Notes: generated by a model from the sequence alone, not told the origin. Positions 1-13,144 are shown, numbered from the stretch's first letter. The stretch: 64,000 bases of DNA from Anseranas semipalmata (GCA_013399115.1 VXAA01006076.1:170054-234053), one strand, 5' to 3'. Numbers and translations: made by a program.

Positions 1-599
1 CCAGGACTTCATGTCACGGTTTTAGAGTACGTCATGAATAGTTACTCTTCTCGGTGCCAGTAATTAGGAATAACAGTCTGGATCTCAGTAATTGCCGACA
101 TGACCTATTGGCAGTGCCCAGAATTTAGTGTGCCTTCACCTAACCTCAAAGATGGAGAGGTACTGTGGTTTGCCATCAAACAAGTGATGTTTAATTGATT
201 CAGCACTTTGATTTTAAAATCAAAGTAAGTCATGAAGGGAACTGGTCAATTCATTTTTTCCTGGGAGGGTAGAAAAGGAGGAGAAATCTCAAAGAGTCAG
301 CACATCAGTAGACAGACAGCATTGATGCTTGCAAAATACTTCATGGGCAACAGCAAATTACCTGCCTCCATCAGCCATGACAGGCAAGGAGAATCTCCTG
401 GATCAAAAGATCAAAAAAAGAAAATTCATCATAGCTATGACTAAGTGGGTGCTTTTTAAAATAAGTTTTGCACTGTTTCACTGAAAACACATTTGCTGTT
501 CTAACATATCAGGGCAATTCACTCCACTAGAAGCAGAGGTGGGATAACCAGGCTTAAAGAAAAAAAGAAAGAGGAGAAAAGAGGGGATTATGAACTGGG

Positions 600-690
600 T
601 TGTGTCACTTGTTCTAAAATTAGCACTTTGATGTACAGATGGGAGAATTAGGTGTTTTGAGGTGCAGGGACTTATAACATCCATTGTTGT
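600..690 (-). repeat. possible MIR SINE remnant
   Basis: The run around 634-672 (ACAGATGGGAGAATTAGG, then GTGCAGGGACTT) follows the order of the reverse-complement MIR core: 'acagatgaggaaactgagg', then 'cacagagaggttaagtgactt'. It is strongly diverged. It lies head-to-head with the clearer MIR at 737-882. Confidence 0.35.
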
Positions 691-736
691 CATATAGGGA
701 GGAAAACCACATAAATAAAACCCCAAGGAAGTGCAG

Positions 737-882
737 GAGACAGGTTCCTCGGTTCTTTCCTTGATTCTGTCACTGATTTGTTGCCTGTAGTCTCTCTGCC
801 TCTGCTTCTCGTCTATAATATCCTTCAGCTCATAGAAGGGTTATAAATCCTTTAACTCTATAAGTACCGGTCACTTTAAGAC
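737..882 (+). repeat. MIR SINE remnant
   Basis: The order of landmarks matches a forward MIR: 'ggttc...gattctgtcactgatttg' (the 'gattccagctctgccactgac' part), then 'tctctctgcctctgcttctcgtctataata' (the 'cctctctgcctcagtttcctcatctgtaaaat' core), then 'gctcatagaagggtt' (the 'ctcatagggttgt' part). The copy is old and diverged. It sits in the RERG intron. Confidence 0.6.
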
Positions 883-3800
883 TCTCACACCAAGCATTTC
901 TCCAAAGACTGAATTTTAAATAAGTGTCTGCTTATAAAATAACAGCAACCAAGGAGTTAATATATTTGTTTACCTTTCTACAACTCAGTTGGCTTTCTCA
1001 CACTGTCCCTAGATGTCTTCCTCTAGCTGATCACATATTTCATACAGCTTTGCTAATCCTCTGAAAGGAAAATAATCTCTGAGCAGATAATCAGCAGAAT
1101 AGCGCATGGCAGACTGGCCCATCTATAAAGCCAAAGAGACAGAAAACATATGAGTTTATTTAATTTGAATGGGATAGAAGGAAGAATTCATCACAGTCAC
1201 CTCTGCTTCTTCAAAGTAAAGAAGCACGTGTCTTAAGAAAAATCTAATTTTGCTAGGATTACTAGATTAATGGTGACATTATTAAGAGTATTTGCTCCCT
1301 TTTAACTATGTCAGGATTTCTTTAAGTTGCTCAGGTTTTTGTTCACTTTTTCAACTGGGAGGGGGAAAAAAACAAGTTGGTATTTCTACGAAGTCCTATC
1401 TACTCAACATACATTCAGCCCAGAAGACACCATTAAACATGCATAAAACGTGTAGGAATCAGTACAGGAGTAAAGACGTGACAGCAACTTGTACCACCTT
1501 ATCTCCTCTTAGCTTGGTTAGGAAAGGCCCATGATAGCACTGTTGTTCTCCAGCTGAACACGAAATGATCAAAGGACTGCACAAAGTTACAAGTGCTTGA
1601 TGGAGGAACAGAGATACCCCTGTTAGTGCCCTGAATTATTATATACAAGAGAATTTTGTCTCCTATAGACCAGCTCAGGACATATAAATTTCACCACCGT
1701 AGCAATAATAGCAGAAATCACTTTGTGAAGGTAAAGTTTACCTTGGCAAGAAGGCTTTTCCCACTGGAAAGCTTGTTGCAAGGAAGATTTTTTTCTTAAT
1801 AAATAAATAAACCCATTAGAAGGGTAGTTTTTGCCTATATAACATCTGTAGCTGGGGGTTCTGACAGCAAAATGGTAATACTGAGGGACCACAAGGGCAG
1901 TTTGCAGATACGATACATAATGTAATTAATATTACAACCCTGGCAAATATTTCTAGCTTGGACCAGGCTTCTGAGTTCCTTTTTTACACCCTAAGAAGGA
2001 CAGATCTGTACAAACAACAAACAGAGCAGAGTGCGAATATATCCAAACTATCTTCCATCAAAATTGTTGAGAACGAGAAGCAGCCTAGCAGTGGCAACTA
2101 AGACCTCACTAAGAATAGTTTATCAAGAAAAAGATGCAAGAACTATCTTTCTGGACTAGCTTTGTGCCCATGCAGCCATGAAAAAGAGCTGAGGTCCTCA
2201 GGACAGATCATCAGGTCCAACAACAGTTCTCAAGGACTGTCTTTGCTCTCTGGTTTATTCAGCTAATACATTCTCTGGACATCTGGAATACAGTCTGAAT
2301 ACATTCTCTTTGTCCCCGGGATTGTTTTCACTGCTGCAGATTGCAAGTTGAAGAAGCACACATCTTTGTATACTGTAGATTTCTAGTTTTCTTGAGTTGT
2401 GGCTCACTCAGCAAATTTGTCTTAACACTCCTGAAGGCTTACTACCTGCCTCTATCATAAAAATACTAATTCACAGCAGCACAGCTGATAGAGAAACTGC
2501 CCAGACCGCAAACAGAACTTTTAACAAATAGTCCCATACTAAAATAACTGTTAATAAATCATTAATTGATGGTCCCTTCAGCCCTGGGGTGTAAAGGTTG
2601 GCAGAACAGCAGCCCGAGAAGGAAGGCAGCCTGGGGAGGTCCCTCCCTCCCAGCCCCTTCCTCCTGCTGCCCAACAGGATACTGCAGTCTATACAGTGCT
2701 GTAGACCAGACCATTGATATGCTCATGATTGAAAATGCCAATTTTCCATAGCAAGGAAAACAGAGGGGAAAGAGGGAGGCCATCATCTTGCAAAACTTTG
2801 CCTTCAGTATATTCCATCTGAACAGCCAGGTTGACAACTACAGTTTATCCAAGTGCAGAGCTAGAAATAACGTATGTGGTCCATTACTGGCTTTCAGCCG
2901 AAATGGGATACAATGGTAACCAACCATTTGGGGCTAGGAGGAACGGCTGCCAACTTGTGTTTCAGGGAATATCATGACAAATGTGTATATGCTTAATAGT
3001 TTGCTGGAAAACAGCGTTATTTTCAAGCCAGATTCTAGCCATTAATGTCCTCGACTTACATTAGCAAAATTAATTATTCCTCCTGCTTCAGTGCTTAACA
3101 GATTCAGTCCCTTAATAGTCTAGATTGTGCCTCGCTACTTATCTTCCTGGAGTTCTGTTTTTTCCCCCACTTCAAAACAGTAGAAACATTACTTGATATA
3201 AATTCAATACACATTATATTATTTTTACTATACTTCTCAGCAGCAGGAATTTATACTGACTGCATTATGGAAATGAACTGTGAAAGTACTCTCGATTTCT
3301 TTGAGGTGTCTGTAAGGAAATGGACTGGTATGGCCTAGAGCACCTTCAACTCCTGACACTGGCTTCTAAAATGCTCAAAGACTTGAAATGATGAAATTGT
3401 AATTGAGAGCAGCAGAGGAATACATTTAAAATAATATGGGAAACAGTTATCTGGAAGTGTGGTTTGTTTTCTTTCATATGGGTCTCAAGATGAAGATACT
3501 CCTGATGCCAGTAATAAAAATATTGTCTTTTAACTGTAGCTGTACACACAGCAAAATCAGGAATGGCAGCAGCTCTTCTTGCTGGAGCTACAGCTGCAAA
3601 ATATTTTGCCCCCACTTTCCTTGCTCATCATATTCCAACATGTTCTCCAGATGAGCAGAAGTTTCCAGTGCTTGCTTCTGTACCGTCAGGAGCACAGGCT
3701 TTTGTTTTGCTTGTTTTAGGTGTGAGAAAAGTCTCACTGGTTAGTTTTCATTTATATTGGCAGAAATAAGGTGAAATACACACAGCTTCACTAACAAAGA

Positions 3801-6800
3801 CTTCTTGCCACAGTCAAAAAAAACATAACCAGAAATGGTTTATTTAGACTTAAACTTGTCATGTGCATAATTCCCACCAGAAACTAATGTCTCTGCTTGG
3901 TGTTGGTAGGAAACTTGAATCAGAAAATTAGAAAAACAGCTGAAGCCTTGAAGTTTACTCCCTGCTAGTTAGCACTGCTCCAGCTTTGTAGGTTTTGCTT
4001 TAGCTTGCCTTAATGAATCCAGTTCCCAAGTATCTGTACACATTTTCTCTGCCTGTCTCAGCAAAAACTGGGTAAGAACAGAACTTATAGGAAAGGAAAT
4101 GTAACACCATCCCCTCTGTCTCAAAAGAAACCCAGTCCTAGCAACCAGGAGAAAGTCATGCAGCAGAAGTCAGCAAACAGACGTACTTTCCCTTATTTTT
4201 AGAGTTTTGTTCATTTTTAAGTTTTGTTCAGAGAACTATTCTAGGTTTCCTATTTGGAGGCCAAAATAAGTTATTCATTGAAAATATTAATAAATCAAGA
4301 AACAAGCTGTGTTTTTGTAGGCTAGTTTTCTACATCCCATCTGTACTACCTGAACAGCATATTTTGGGAATGCAATAGATCCTTTCATACAAGGATGAGA
4401 ACTTTATTGTCTAGTGTAGCTATGTACGCATTAGCCATTTATTTTGCTTCCCACCTTATTAAAAAAAAGTAGTAAACATGATAAATCCAAAGTGCTCACT
4501 GAGCAGATGACCTAACAGAGACTCATTTCTTCTGAATTTGTTCTTCATATTTCATACTGCAGTAGCTTCTGTCTTTGTATATGCCCTCCTACTCCACAGA
4601 GCATCCTGTGTCCTCTGCATTCATCTAATGTCCCCTAATGTCTTTAAATATCTGCAGGGCCAGGGGCAGCCTGCAGCCTGGCTTGTGCAGAGGCATGTGC
4701 CTGCTGAGTGTCTAGAGAAGGTGCTGGATCTTCCTGTATCTCTGCAGGGACATTAATAGGGTCTCTACCCTCAGTCCAACACTTATTTTAGGGAAACCAA
4801 CAGAATGGAAACATTAGAGCTTTGCCTTGGACTGAAAGCAGCAACTAAAACAGATTGGCAAGCTAGGACATACTCGGTGGCTGCAGTGACTGCTACATGA
4901 CTTTTTTGTGTTCAGCTCCAACTGGACTAGTTTGTGAATGCCTGCTGTACTGCAGTCACAACTCTGATTACAGCAAACATGTAGCCTCATAGAAGGGAGC
5001 CAAAAAAGCCAAAAGTGAAGTTAGAAAAAAAAACTCCTTCATACATCAATCACCATATAAATTCCAAAAGCAGCATTCACAATAGCTGATTACATGTGAA
5101 GCAGACTAAAGTCCCTAGAATTGAATTAAACATCACCACAAACAAATATCTTCTTTCATACACACATTTTGGTTTAAATTTCTGGCTTGATATGAATGGT
5201 CATGTAGTACAATAATCATACATCTAAAGTACATCACAGGTACTGTGTACCCTTCTGGAACTTTTCCTTCTGTATTTCCTGAGTCTTGGCATTACATGTG
5301 CAGAAATACTTAAGACATTGAAGAGCGCAAGTCTGACTGTCAGAGCTCTCAGAGTCACATGTCCGGTTTTCTTTCATTACCTGTTACTACTACTTTTCCA
5401 CATGCTAATAATGACAGCAAAACAATGCATTGCATATCATTTGATGATTTTATTGATATAGTAAATAACCCAACTATGTTTATTTGGGGATTTGTAGTAT
5501 CTGTTAATAAAAAGACATATGGGAATATACAGCATTAGAAATGTTCTAAATATGCAAGGGCAGAGCTGTGGTTTCTGTAAAATCACTGATGGTTGCAGAA
5601 TAAAAGCCCTTCTGTAAGGCTGGAGTTGGTAACAGCCAGATGCAAGCAAGAAAAATACATTTAGCTGAGTTTCAAGAAGAGCTGGGATGGGGGAAGAAGG
5701 CAGGAGAGACTTGCCCAGTGGGGAAGGTACATTCAAGTTACAAGGGCTTTATAAAAGATGTCAAGTTCCTGAAGCAGCAAGAAAATGCAGAGGGGGACAG
5801 ACTTCACAAAGGCAGACTGAAGGAAGGTTCTGGAGAACAGTCTCAAGCAGTACCAGGATTAGTAATGGAGGTAAATTGTGTTCCCAATAGACTGTCAAAG
5901 TCACTTTTCTCAAATGTTATAGAGACAGATGCCATCCTGATGGACATCAAAGATCACAGAAGTCTAAATAAGCAGGGAGTTTGTTTAAAAAAAAACAGGA
6001 ACCTGTATCATGTAATCAGAAATAGTTATGGGAAATTTTAGTCTTTTGAACATACTTCTGCATCACCATCAAACAAGATTTTTAGCATAACTGAGAAGAT
6101 CATGCCTATTAACTGTAGCTTTTCTGTCAGGAAACTCAGCTATAATTAATACACAAAAGCTCTTTTTCTAGGTCTCTTGCAGCTCTCAGATCCAACTGGC
6201 TGAAAGCCACCATGAGACCAAAGTTTCTTGCAGCATTTTTGTATGTCCTTGTTTTATTAAGCTTTCTTGACAAAAAATGAACTAAAATTCTGAATGGAAA
6301 CAGAGCTCATATCCCTCTGTACTTAGAAGCAAACAAAAGAGACCAAGCTGTTCTTTAAATTTACATGTAAAATGGCATATGCCATTGTTCCGTTTTAACT
6401 GAACCTACTCCTATAAGCTTTTTCCTAAAAGCAATAAACGCTTACAATGTAAATATTTCCATCCAGAGCTGTGACATGCCCCTGCTATTTATTGCCTATT
6501 CAAAGGAAACAAGTATTGAAAACAGATCTTTACATCACTGAAAATTTAGACTAAGATCTAGCAAGTACTTCTCAGATAATAGTTTTTCCTCTAGAAAATA
6601 TAATCTTCTGGAACAAATGTATTCTATAGATCAGGGTAGCCATGGACAAATAAGTTGGACAAATGACCATCTAGGTCTTACAGGCCAAAATTCTATTAAA
6701 TATCGAAATAAGCATAGTGCAAGGATGTGAGATGATCAAGCTATGACTGGATATCATATCCATGGACAGCCTGCAGAGTACAGGCTTCAAAACTTTCTCT

Positions 6801-9800
6801 ATATAATTTTAGTATTTTTTTCTGCATTTTTAAAAATCAGATTGATGAGAAGATTAGGGAGATTTGTAAGACACCAACACAGAGAGGGGAAGCGTTTTTG
6901 GTTTTGCCCTTTCCAAAAATCCGTTATTTCCAATGCTATTCTGCAGCTGTTGTAATTCAAAAAGAAGTTTACCCAGTTCCCATTAATGAATTATTGTGGC
7001 AATACATTATAGACTGAAAAACAAACCAGTTGCTACTACTTCCAACACATTTCTCAGGCCCTTCGACAGGCCTAAATGTTTCTGGAATGAGCTTTAATTT
7101 TTCCAAACACAGTAACTATGAGAACCAGGAGCACTTTGCACAGCAAGAGTGCTGGGGGATTGCAGCATTATAAGCAAAGGAGGACCTTGAATGCTGACAT
7201 CAGCTTTCAGAGCTACACAATCAGCAACACCTTTGATTAGTTATTGGGAATATGAACAGAAGCACAAAACACCCCCAAACCAACCAGAATGGGTCTTATA
7301 ACGAAGTAGAGCTGAATATGAGTACTGTATTTCCACAGTGCTAACAGCATCAGGCACACCATGACTCTGCCACAGCAAAACACAGCTCTGAGGTTTATTT
7401 TCCACCTATGAGGTTTTAGCCATATAGCTATAGATATAACATATAGGCATCAACAGGTGTAAGTGATATTCTGGAGCTCAGAAAATTGCCTAGAGTCATC
7501 TTGGGAGCCTTTATCAGGTAGGCTGCTGGCACAGTGCTGCACTTTGCTCTTTCTATTTGCCCATGGTAATATGCAAGGATAAGACATTTACCACATGGAT
7601 TCATCTGACCAATTTTAGAGTTCTAAGTGCTTCTGAGTTATGATTCATCCCAGGAGAGAGATCAGACGAACTGTACCCAGCACGTATTTTACTTCATTGG
7701 CTCTAACAGGAGTCAGTGGTACTTGCTGAGACACAGACACCTACATTGTCAATGGTTTCAGTTAGGGATCCAGTGGGTATCTCAACTCATCTTTCTCTCT
7801 GTCTGCATGTCTCAAAATAAAGAGTAGCACAGGCAAAATAGTATTAATAAAACCCAAAGCAAGGCAATGTATTTGTAAAGTACCATGAGATCTTAAGGCT
7901 TCAGGGTGCTCGATGTGAACAGACTGGAAATCACAACTTCAGGGCTCATAACATCCGACCAGATTCTTTGGATGTTTCTGTTCCCTTGAAGGAGAAGCCA
8001 TGTCTGCCAAAATACTTTAAACATCCAGCTGTTTTACACTCCTCATTAAAATTCACCCGGCTACTGCACATTCCAAAGCACAGGAACAGACTCACTTTTA
8101 CTAATATATATATTTACACTAATCTGGCCCCAATCAGTGCTACTCATCCAGGACCAAATTCCAACCTAACGTAGACAGCCAAAGTGAGTTAAACTTGCAG
8201 CATAAAACACCAGCAAAGTCCTATTTCAAAAACTCAAATGTCTCTTAAGAATCACACTGCTTTTCTGCAGCAAGCAGAAGTCTACTCCTTGAGATTTATT
8301 CTCCACTTTCACAGAGAAGAACCCTGTGGCCTACCGCATTCTGCCTCCTAAGAGAATTTCACAGATATGCTGCAAAAATGGGCAGGTATTTTCTAAAGTT
8401 GGGTGGACCAATTCTCAACAGCTACTTGTCAGGCAGGGCCAGCTGGTTGAGTGCATTTAAGCATTGCAAGACCTAAGTGAATAAAGAGCTAATATCACAT
8501 TACTCACTCAGAGAACTGTCTCCTCTTCACACCACTCTCCCCCCAAAGAAATGAAGCATAAGATCCTAAACAACCTTGGACAGGGAGTGCCGCACAGGGA
8601 GTCCCAACCTAGCGCTGAGCATTTTATTCACTGAAATAATTTGCTCAAGAAGCATCACTGCAGCTTCTGCACCAAACCAGAGCTTCTGCTTGGCTGCATT
8701 CCCCTGACAAAAGTGCTGCAGGTAAGACAGCATACAGAAAGGACAGATAAGACATGCTGAGAGACTTAGATATCTCTTACTCTATTCTGTAGGAATAGCC
8801 TCAGGATCCTATCAAGTCCTTCCACAGCCTTACAATAATGAATAGAAAGGGACTTTCCTGCCTTTAAAAATTCAGTCTTCATTGCCTGAAACCCTACACA
8901 AGATTGGTTGCCATCTGCCTAATTAAATTGACCATTTGTCCCTATTAGAGGCAGCTGTGCTACTTAAAGCAATTAAGGTGGCACAGGAGGGAAGCTACAT
9001 TTTTTGTTTGGGAAGATAGTGTTTGCAGTGCTGACATCACTGAAACATCCATAACTATGAAGAGGTGACATATTCAAGTATGTAACAAAACAAAAAAGAC
9101 ATGCACCAAACATGAGCCCTTCCAGAAGTTCTAGTTCAAGAAACGTCTTTCCTTTAACATATCCTTCATTCCTTTTGGGGAGATTTGCACCAAATAAAAG
9201 AACTGTGTCTCTGTCAATGCAAAGCATTCATAGTCACTGGCCAGTTTTACAGCATACTTATTTGCCTTTTGATATAGGACATCTGTGAGCTAGCAACAGT
9301 AATAAATCTGAATGTTAGCACAGATCATTTTTCAAGTTTTAGGTCAAATGCTATCAAATTTAACTTATCAGGTCATTAAGATAAAACAAGCCCTTTTGTC
9401 ATTAGGTGCCTGATCAGTTGCCTGGTTCCAGAACCTGGGACAGAGTAAATAGGTTCCTTTTTCCCTGTAGCATCGTGTGAATGCTTAATGCCCACTGGCT
9501 GTCCTTATAAATCATATACAGGGAAATCACTGCTTGAGCCCTTGCTAGAAGAGGGGAATGTGATGATTTCAGTATGTTTCAAAGAGACATTCCTAAAATA
9601 GCTAACCTTTCTGTAATTTTATCACAGTATAAGGCCTGAGTGTAGCAGTTATGTCCCTGATCTATAACCATACTGGTTTTGATCTTGTTAAACTTCAGGC
9701 TAAGCAGTGACAGGCTTTTGAGCTAGATACGTTGAGAGAAGCCAAATTTGTGCTTTATAGGTAGCAGCCTTCATGTGAGCAAACTGGAGTAGCTGTAAGG

Positions 9801-9857
9801 AAGATAGAAAAAAAATACCCTTTTTAATACGTTTCACAAAATGTGTTCTTATTTTAG

Positions 9858-9931
9858 AGTCTACATATCGTCACCAAGCTACCATTGATGATGAAGTGGT
9901 TTCCATGGAGATACTAGATACAGCTGGTCAG
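9858..9931 (+). CDS. RERG: RERG small GTPase, penultimate coding exon (residues 40-64)
   Basis: This 74-bp exon lies between a TTTTAG acceptor and a CAG|GTGCGT donor. The upstream intron is phase 1: the exon opens with the last two bases of a Glu codon. It then reads [19 protein letters not shown] and continues into DTAGQ, which I recognise as RERG. DTAGQ (residues 60-64) is the G3/switch II motif, and Gln64 corresponds to Ras Gln61, used in GTP hydrolysis. RERG is a Ras-family GTPase described as an oestrogen-responsive inhibitor of cell growth. Unlike Ras it lacks a C-terminal prenylation box and is mainly cytosolic. The exon ends in phase 0 and joins 10661-11068 without a frame break. No unusual residue is seen. 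Confidence 0.96.
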
Positions 9932-10660
9932 GTGCGTGGGTGCATGTACTAACATCCAACACCTTGGCTCATATAGACAGTAGGGAAGGGGAGTGTGACG
10001 GTGGCGGTGTGGTGGGTGGCAGATGTGCTCCGCTTCTGGGGACTGAGATTTGCTTCTGAACAGAGCTCTCCCTCCTTCCCCCCCAGCAGCTGCCAGACCC
10101 AGTGCGCTAGATCCAGACCGTTCTGCAAGGGACCCAGCTTACTGTTTTCAAACGCTGGAAGAACAAACAAAGCCAGGGTTTACACTGGGATTAAAATTAT
10201 TTTGTTTTCATTCCTTGACTGAGGGCCAACCTAACAGTATGTTAGTGCTACGCACAAAGTCAGAGTCTATCTCTACAGTCAAGTGATGAGGCTCAACAGC
10301 TTCTGTCAATGATTCCCACCAAACTGTAGAGCAGTTTTGTCATAGCAAGGACCCCCTTCCTTTCAAAACATGGCAGGCACTCATGCTGCACATGCTGCAT
10401 GCGGTTTGTGTGCTGGGCATTGTTCAACAGAGAGCCTGTTCTGAATGCATGCTACCAGCCTGCCCATGACAGGCAGCCCATGACAGCTTGGCAGAGTAAG
10501 TCTCCTACGCCACACAATAAAAAAGGTGACGTGTGGAGAGTATGAAGTCAAGTGGATGTAAATGGCTTTTCAGGCTTTAGGGGACCGATGTCTATCTGAA
10601 GGCCTGTTGTTTTTTTCATAAATCACATTCCTAAGGCTAGTGTCTGTCTTTTCAAAACAG
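9932..10660 (+). other. RERG: last RERG intron
   Basis: A phase-0 intron of 729 bp between the two RERG exons, with donor GTGCGT and acceptor TTTTCAAAACAG. It contains a GC-richer patch at about 9990-10130 with a G-rich start and a C-rich tract (CCTTCCCCCCCAGCAG). That tract looks like an acceptor, but nothing recognisable follows it. Overlapping open frames on both strands here are not coding. Confidence 0.9.
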
Positions 10661-11068
10661 GAGGATGCTATTCAGAAAGAAGGACACGTGCGATGGGGTG
10701 AAGGCTTCGTGCTGGTCTATGACATCACGGACAGAGGCAGCTTTGAGGAAGTACTGCCACTTAAGAACTTGTTGGATGAAGTTAAAAAACCCAAAAATGT
10801 CACTCTGATTCTGGTGGGGAACAAAGCAGACTTGGATCACTCCAGGCAGGTCAGCACAGAGGAAGGCGAAAAGCTGGCCACAGAACTAGCATGTGCTTTT
10901 TATGAGTGCTCTGCTTGCACAGGAGAGGGCAACATTATGGAGGCCTTCTATGAGCTCTGTCGTGAGGTACGGCGTCGAAAGATGGTCCAGGGCAAGACTC
11001 GGAGACGAAGCTCCACCACCCATGTCAAGCAGGCTATTAATAAGATGCTTACCAAAATCAGCAGCTAA
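10661..11068 (+). CDS. RERG: RERG small GTPase, last coding exon (residues 65-199, stop)
   Basis: The exon begins after TTTTCAAAACAG with [16 protein letters not shown] and ends with NKMLTKISS and a TAA stop at 11066-11068. It encodes 135 residues; with the 64 upstream residues this gives 199, the usual RERG length. The G4 motif NKAD (118-121) recognises the guanine base, and G5 is the CSA at 147-149. The basic stretch REVRRRKM and the TRRRSS run mark the C-terminal tail. There is no CAAX box, as is typical of RERG. Compared with the human protein as I remember it, changes are few and conservative (for example Thr67 to Ala and Ile105 to Val). The frame is intact, so the gene appears functional. 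The first methionine in this open frame, at 10640, is in the intron and is not a start. Confidence 0.97.
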   Translation, partial: EDAIQKEGHVRWGEGFVLVYDITDRGSFEEVLPLKNLLDEVKKPKNVTLILVGNKADLDHSRQVSTEEGEKLATELACAFYECSACTGEGNIMEAFYELCREVRRRKMVQGKTRRRSSTTHVKQAINKMLTKISS

Positions 11069-12640
11069 AAAGAGCTGTACTAAGCCAGAGAAGCATTATA
11101 GAGCATATTAGCTTGGGATAGGGACAAGGCAGGCAGAGCACATTTAATAAAAAATGGTCAAAGCTTTGCTATTAAAAAAATAGAAAAATCAGACCACACC
11201 ACTTTTTGAGTAACATGGGATCAGACTTTTTCCTGTTTCAAAATGTATTTAGCCACACTGCTTCTGGCTAACACGGAAAAAAAAAGGAAAAAAAAAAAAA
11301 AGAACTCCAAAGGACCAATGGACTAGATGATCGTGGGGATTGGCACTGACAGAGTATCTTCTGCTTCTACAAGGCTGCCTCCAATCCCCTGCAAGTCAGT
11401 AGTGCCTAAACATCATTCCCAGCCAGCCAACTGCTCAGTAGCCACTTACTTGGAGAGTAAGACTCAGTCTTCAGTCCAGCGACAACCATCACACCTGGTA
11501 TTCTCAAGGACCGAGGCTGCTGTGTTGTACCAGAAAGTTCATCTGACACCTTTCACCAGCTCTAAATTGGTGTATTGTGTTCTTTTACTCCAAACTGTCC
11601 TTCCGAGTTGTTATTTTGTCAAATCTATGAGTGCCAATATTCTTAGAGAGGTATGCAAAACATACTGAAAAAGTCTTTTTCATGGAGTGTTTAGCCAGCA
11701 AGACACACATTTCAACAGAGCTGAAGTTCAGCTGCTTTTCGTGATCCTCTACAACTACAGAATTCATCAAGAAATAGTCCAGTGTCATTTCAGCATTTCC
11801 CCCTTGAAGTACAATACTGTACTTGGGGAAATGGGAGTGTACATGTTGGGAAATCAAACCAAAAAAATAACCACAATACCATTGATTTCATTATGGGTAG
11901 TTTTCAGCTTTTGTTTACATTTTTGTTTTGGTCTTATTTCAATTCAAGTATCTTCCCTGATTCTATCTTATACCGAAGAAGAACTTAAACCATGGAAAGG
12001 CAAGTATTTAAAGTCTAAGCCCAAATGTAATCAGATGTGAATGGCTTTTACCATATCAAAAGGCCATAATTTCCAGCTGTTTAAACTTCCAGTTGCTGCT
12101 TGAAGCACTCTGTGGTTTAAACCAGCACAGTTTTTTGTGACTTTATATGGCACTTTCACTTGAAAGTGCATTTTATCATATTTTTGGAGCCTGGGATAAA
12201 AAGCATACAGTTTTTTCTCCTCCTCCTCCCTCATGCCTCTCATTTAAGTAAGCTGTCAAGTTTTGCCTCGTGTCTACTTGTCTTGTTAACTGTAGTAGTG
12301 AGGTCTTCTTCTAGAAGAAGCAAGAGATACAAGAAGTAAGACTGGAAGACTTTCAGACTGTGCTTGTCTCACCAGTTGTGTTGCATCTCTTTAGGCAGCT
12401 TTGTATGCAGCTCAGACTGGCATCATGTAGAACCACAGCCAAAGGATAGGATGACAAATGAGAATATTAGCAGTATTCTCCTTTGAAAAACAGCCCTCTT
12501 ATAGCAACTACTTACAACTCTATTCTCCACTGCTTTGCACTTTGTATGGTTATTCACCTCTGTGAGGAAATAACACCAAAAGGCTATCAAATCCAATTTA
12601 CCACAGATGTGGAAGAGTGAGGATATCTGGTAGGATAGCA
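11069..12640 (+). other. RERG: RERG 3' UTR and downstream flank, end not defined
   Basis: No coding sequence follows the RERG stop. An AATAAA lies at 11146-11151, 78 bases past the stop, and is the nearest candidate polyadenylation signal. A-rich runs follow at about 11276-11301. The family usually has a 3' UTR over 1 kb, so a more distal site is equally possible. Short open frames on both strands (up to 117 codons) lack protein-like content. Confidence 0.55.
11146..11151 (+). terminator. RERG: candidate polyadenylation signal for RERG
   Basis: A canonical AATAAA hexamer 78 bases past the stop. The downstream sequence is A-rich rather than GT-rich, which weakens it. It may serve a short 3' UTR form, with a longer form ending elsewhere. 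Confidence 0.35.
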
Positions 12641-12888
12641 CTTTATATAGTTGTAGGTAGCCATATAAGTGGTGGAACAGGCTGAAGAATCAAGCCAGTA
12701 TATCCCCAAGGGCAGAGAAAAGTCCCAAGTCAGGACTTTTCAAAGCATTAGCTTAAAGATACTTACCAAAGTAATTTTTTTTAAACATTCACCCATATCT
12801 TTCACCCAACTACTATCAATGAAAATCACATTCAAATGTGTATTATATTTTTGCTGTTTTTTTATGTTCTCTGTTTCCCCCATTGTAG

Positions 12889-12948
12889 ATAGTGAAATTC
12901 ATTCTACTCTTTCAGAATCAATGCCTATATTTTGGTCCTTATATTCAG
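12889..12948 (+). other. exon-like segment, unrecognised
   Basis: A long pyrimidine tract ending CCCCCATTGTAG precedes it, and a near-ideal donor (TATTCAG|GTATGT) follows. The 60 bases are open in two frames. In the frame with phase 1 at both ends it reads SEIHSTLSESMPIFWSLYS. The length is a multiple of three. I do not recognise the product. It could be a real small exon, a non-coding RNA exon, or chance. Confidence 0.2.
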
Positions 12949-13090
12949 GTATGTTGCCGTGCATCAGCCACACACACTGCAATGGAAACTTCACTGTGTG
13001 CTTCTGGGCAGGGGTTTCTGGCAACAGATGATGTCACTGTCTCCATGACACACCTGTTCCCAAACTATTGGTCATGTATCTACCTTTTGT

Positions 13091-13144
13091 AAAAAAAAAA
13101 AAAAAAAAAAAAGAAAGAAAGAGAAAAAAAAAAGAGAGAGAGAG
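13091..13144 (+). repeat. purine-only low-complexity tract (A)n / (GA)n
   Basis: A run of 22 A is followed by GAAA and GA repeats, with no pyrimidine over 54 bases. It may be a microsatellite or the remains of a retroposon tail; no transposon body is recognised upstream. Confidence 0.9.

Larger units (their letters stand above)
1..9857 (+). other. RERG: 3' part of a RERG intron (no coding exon recognised)
   Basis: This stretch precedes the penultimate RERG coding exon and ends in its acceptor (T-rich run, then TTTTAG at 9852-9857). I looked for the two earlier coding exons, which should hold the GxxxxGKS P-loop and the segment before residue 40, and found neither, so I infer that all of it is intron. 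Open frames here reach at most 133 codons (5640-6041) and resemble no family I know. It holds MIR-like remnants near 600-880 and otherwise unique AT-rich sequence. Regulatory elements may be present but cannot be judged from sequence alone. Confidence 0.7.

Noticed and set aside
3559..3769. Alanine-rich open frame (MAAALLAGATAAKYFAP...) following TACACACAGCAAAATCAG
   Set aside because: It briefly resembles the N-terminus of small mitochondrial import proteins, but no domain follows, the acceptor is weak, and the opposite strand is equally open.
5640..6041. 133-codon open frame in the RERG intron
   Set aside because: No recognisable family, no splice sites placed to use it, and an overlapping open frame in another reading.
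6655..6705. ACCATCTAGGTCTTACAGGCC, resembling a reverse CR1 tail
   Set aside because: Only about 25 bases fit and the flanks do not.
11310..11345. TGGACTAGATGATCGTGG, resembling the 3' end of CR1
   Set aside because: The downstream bases do not continue as CR1 (no GGTCCCTTCCAACC block), so the match is probably coincidental within the RERG 3' flank.
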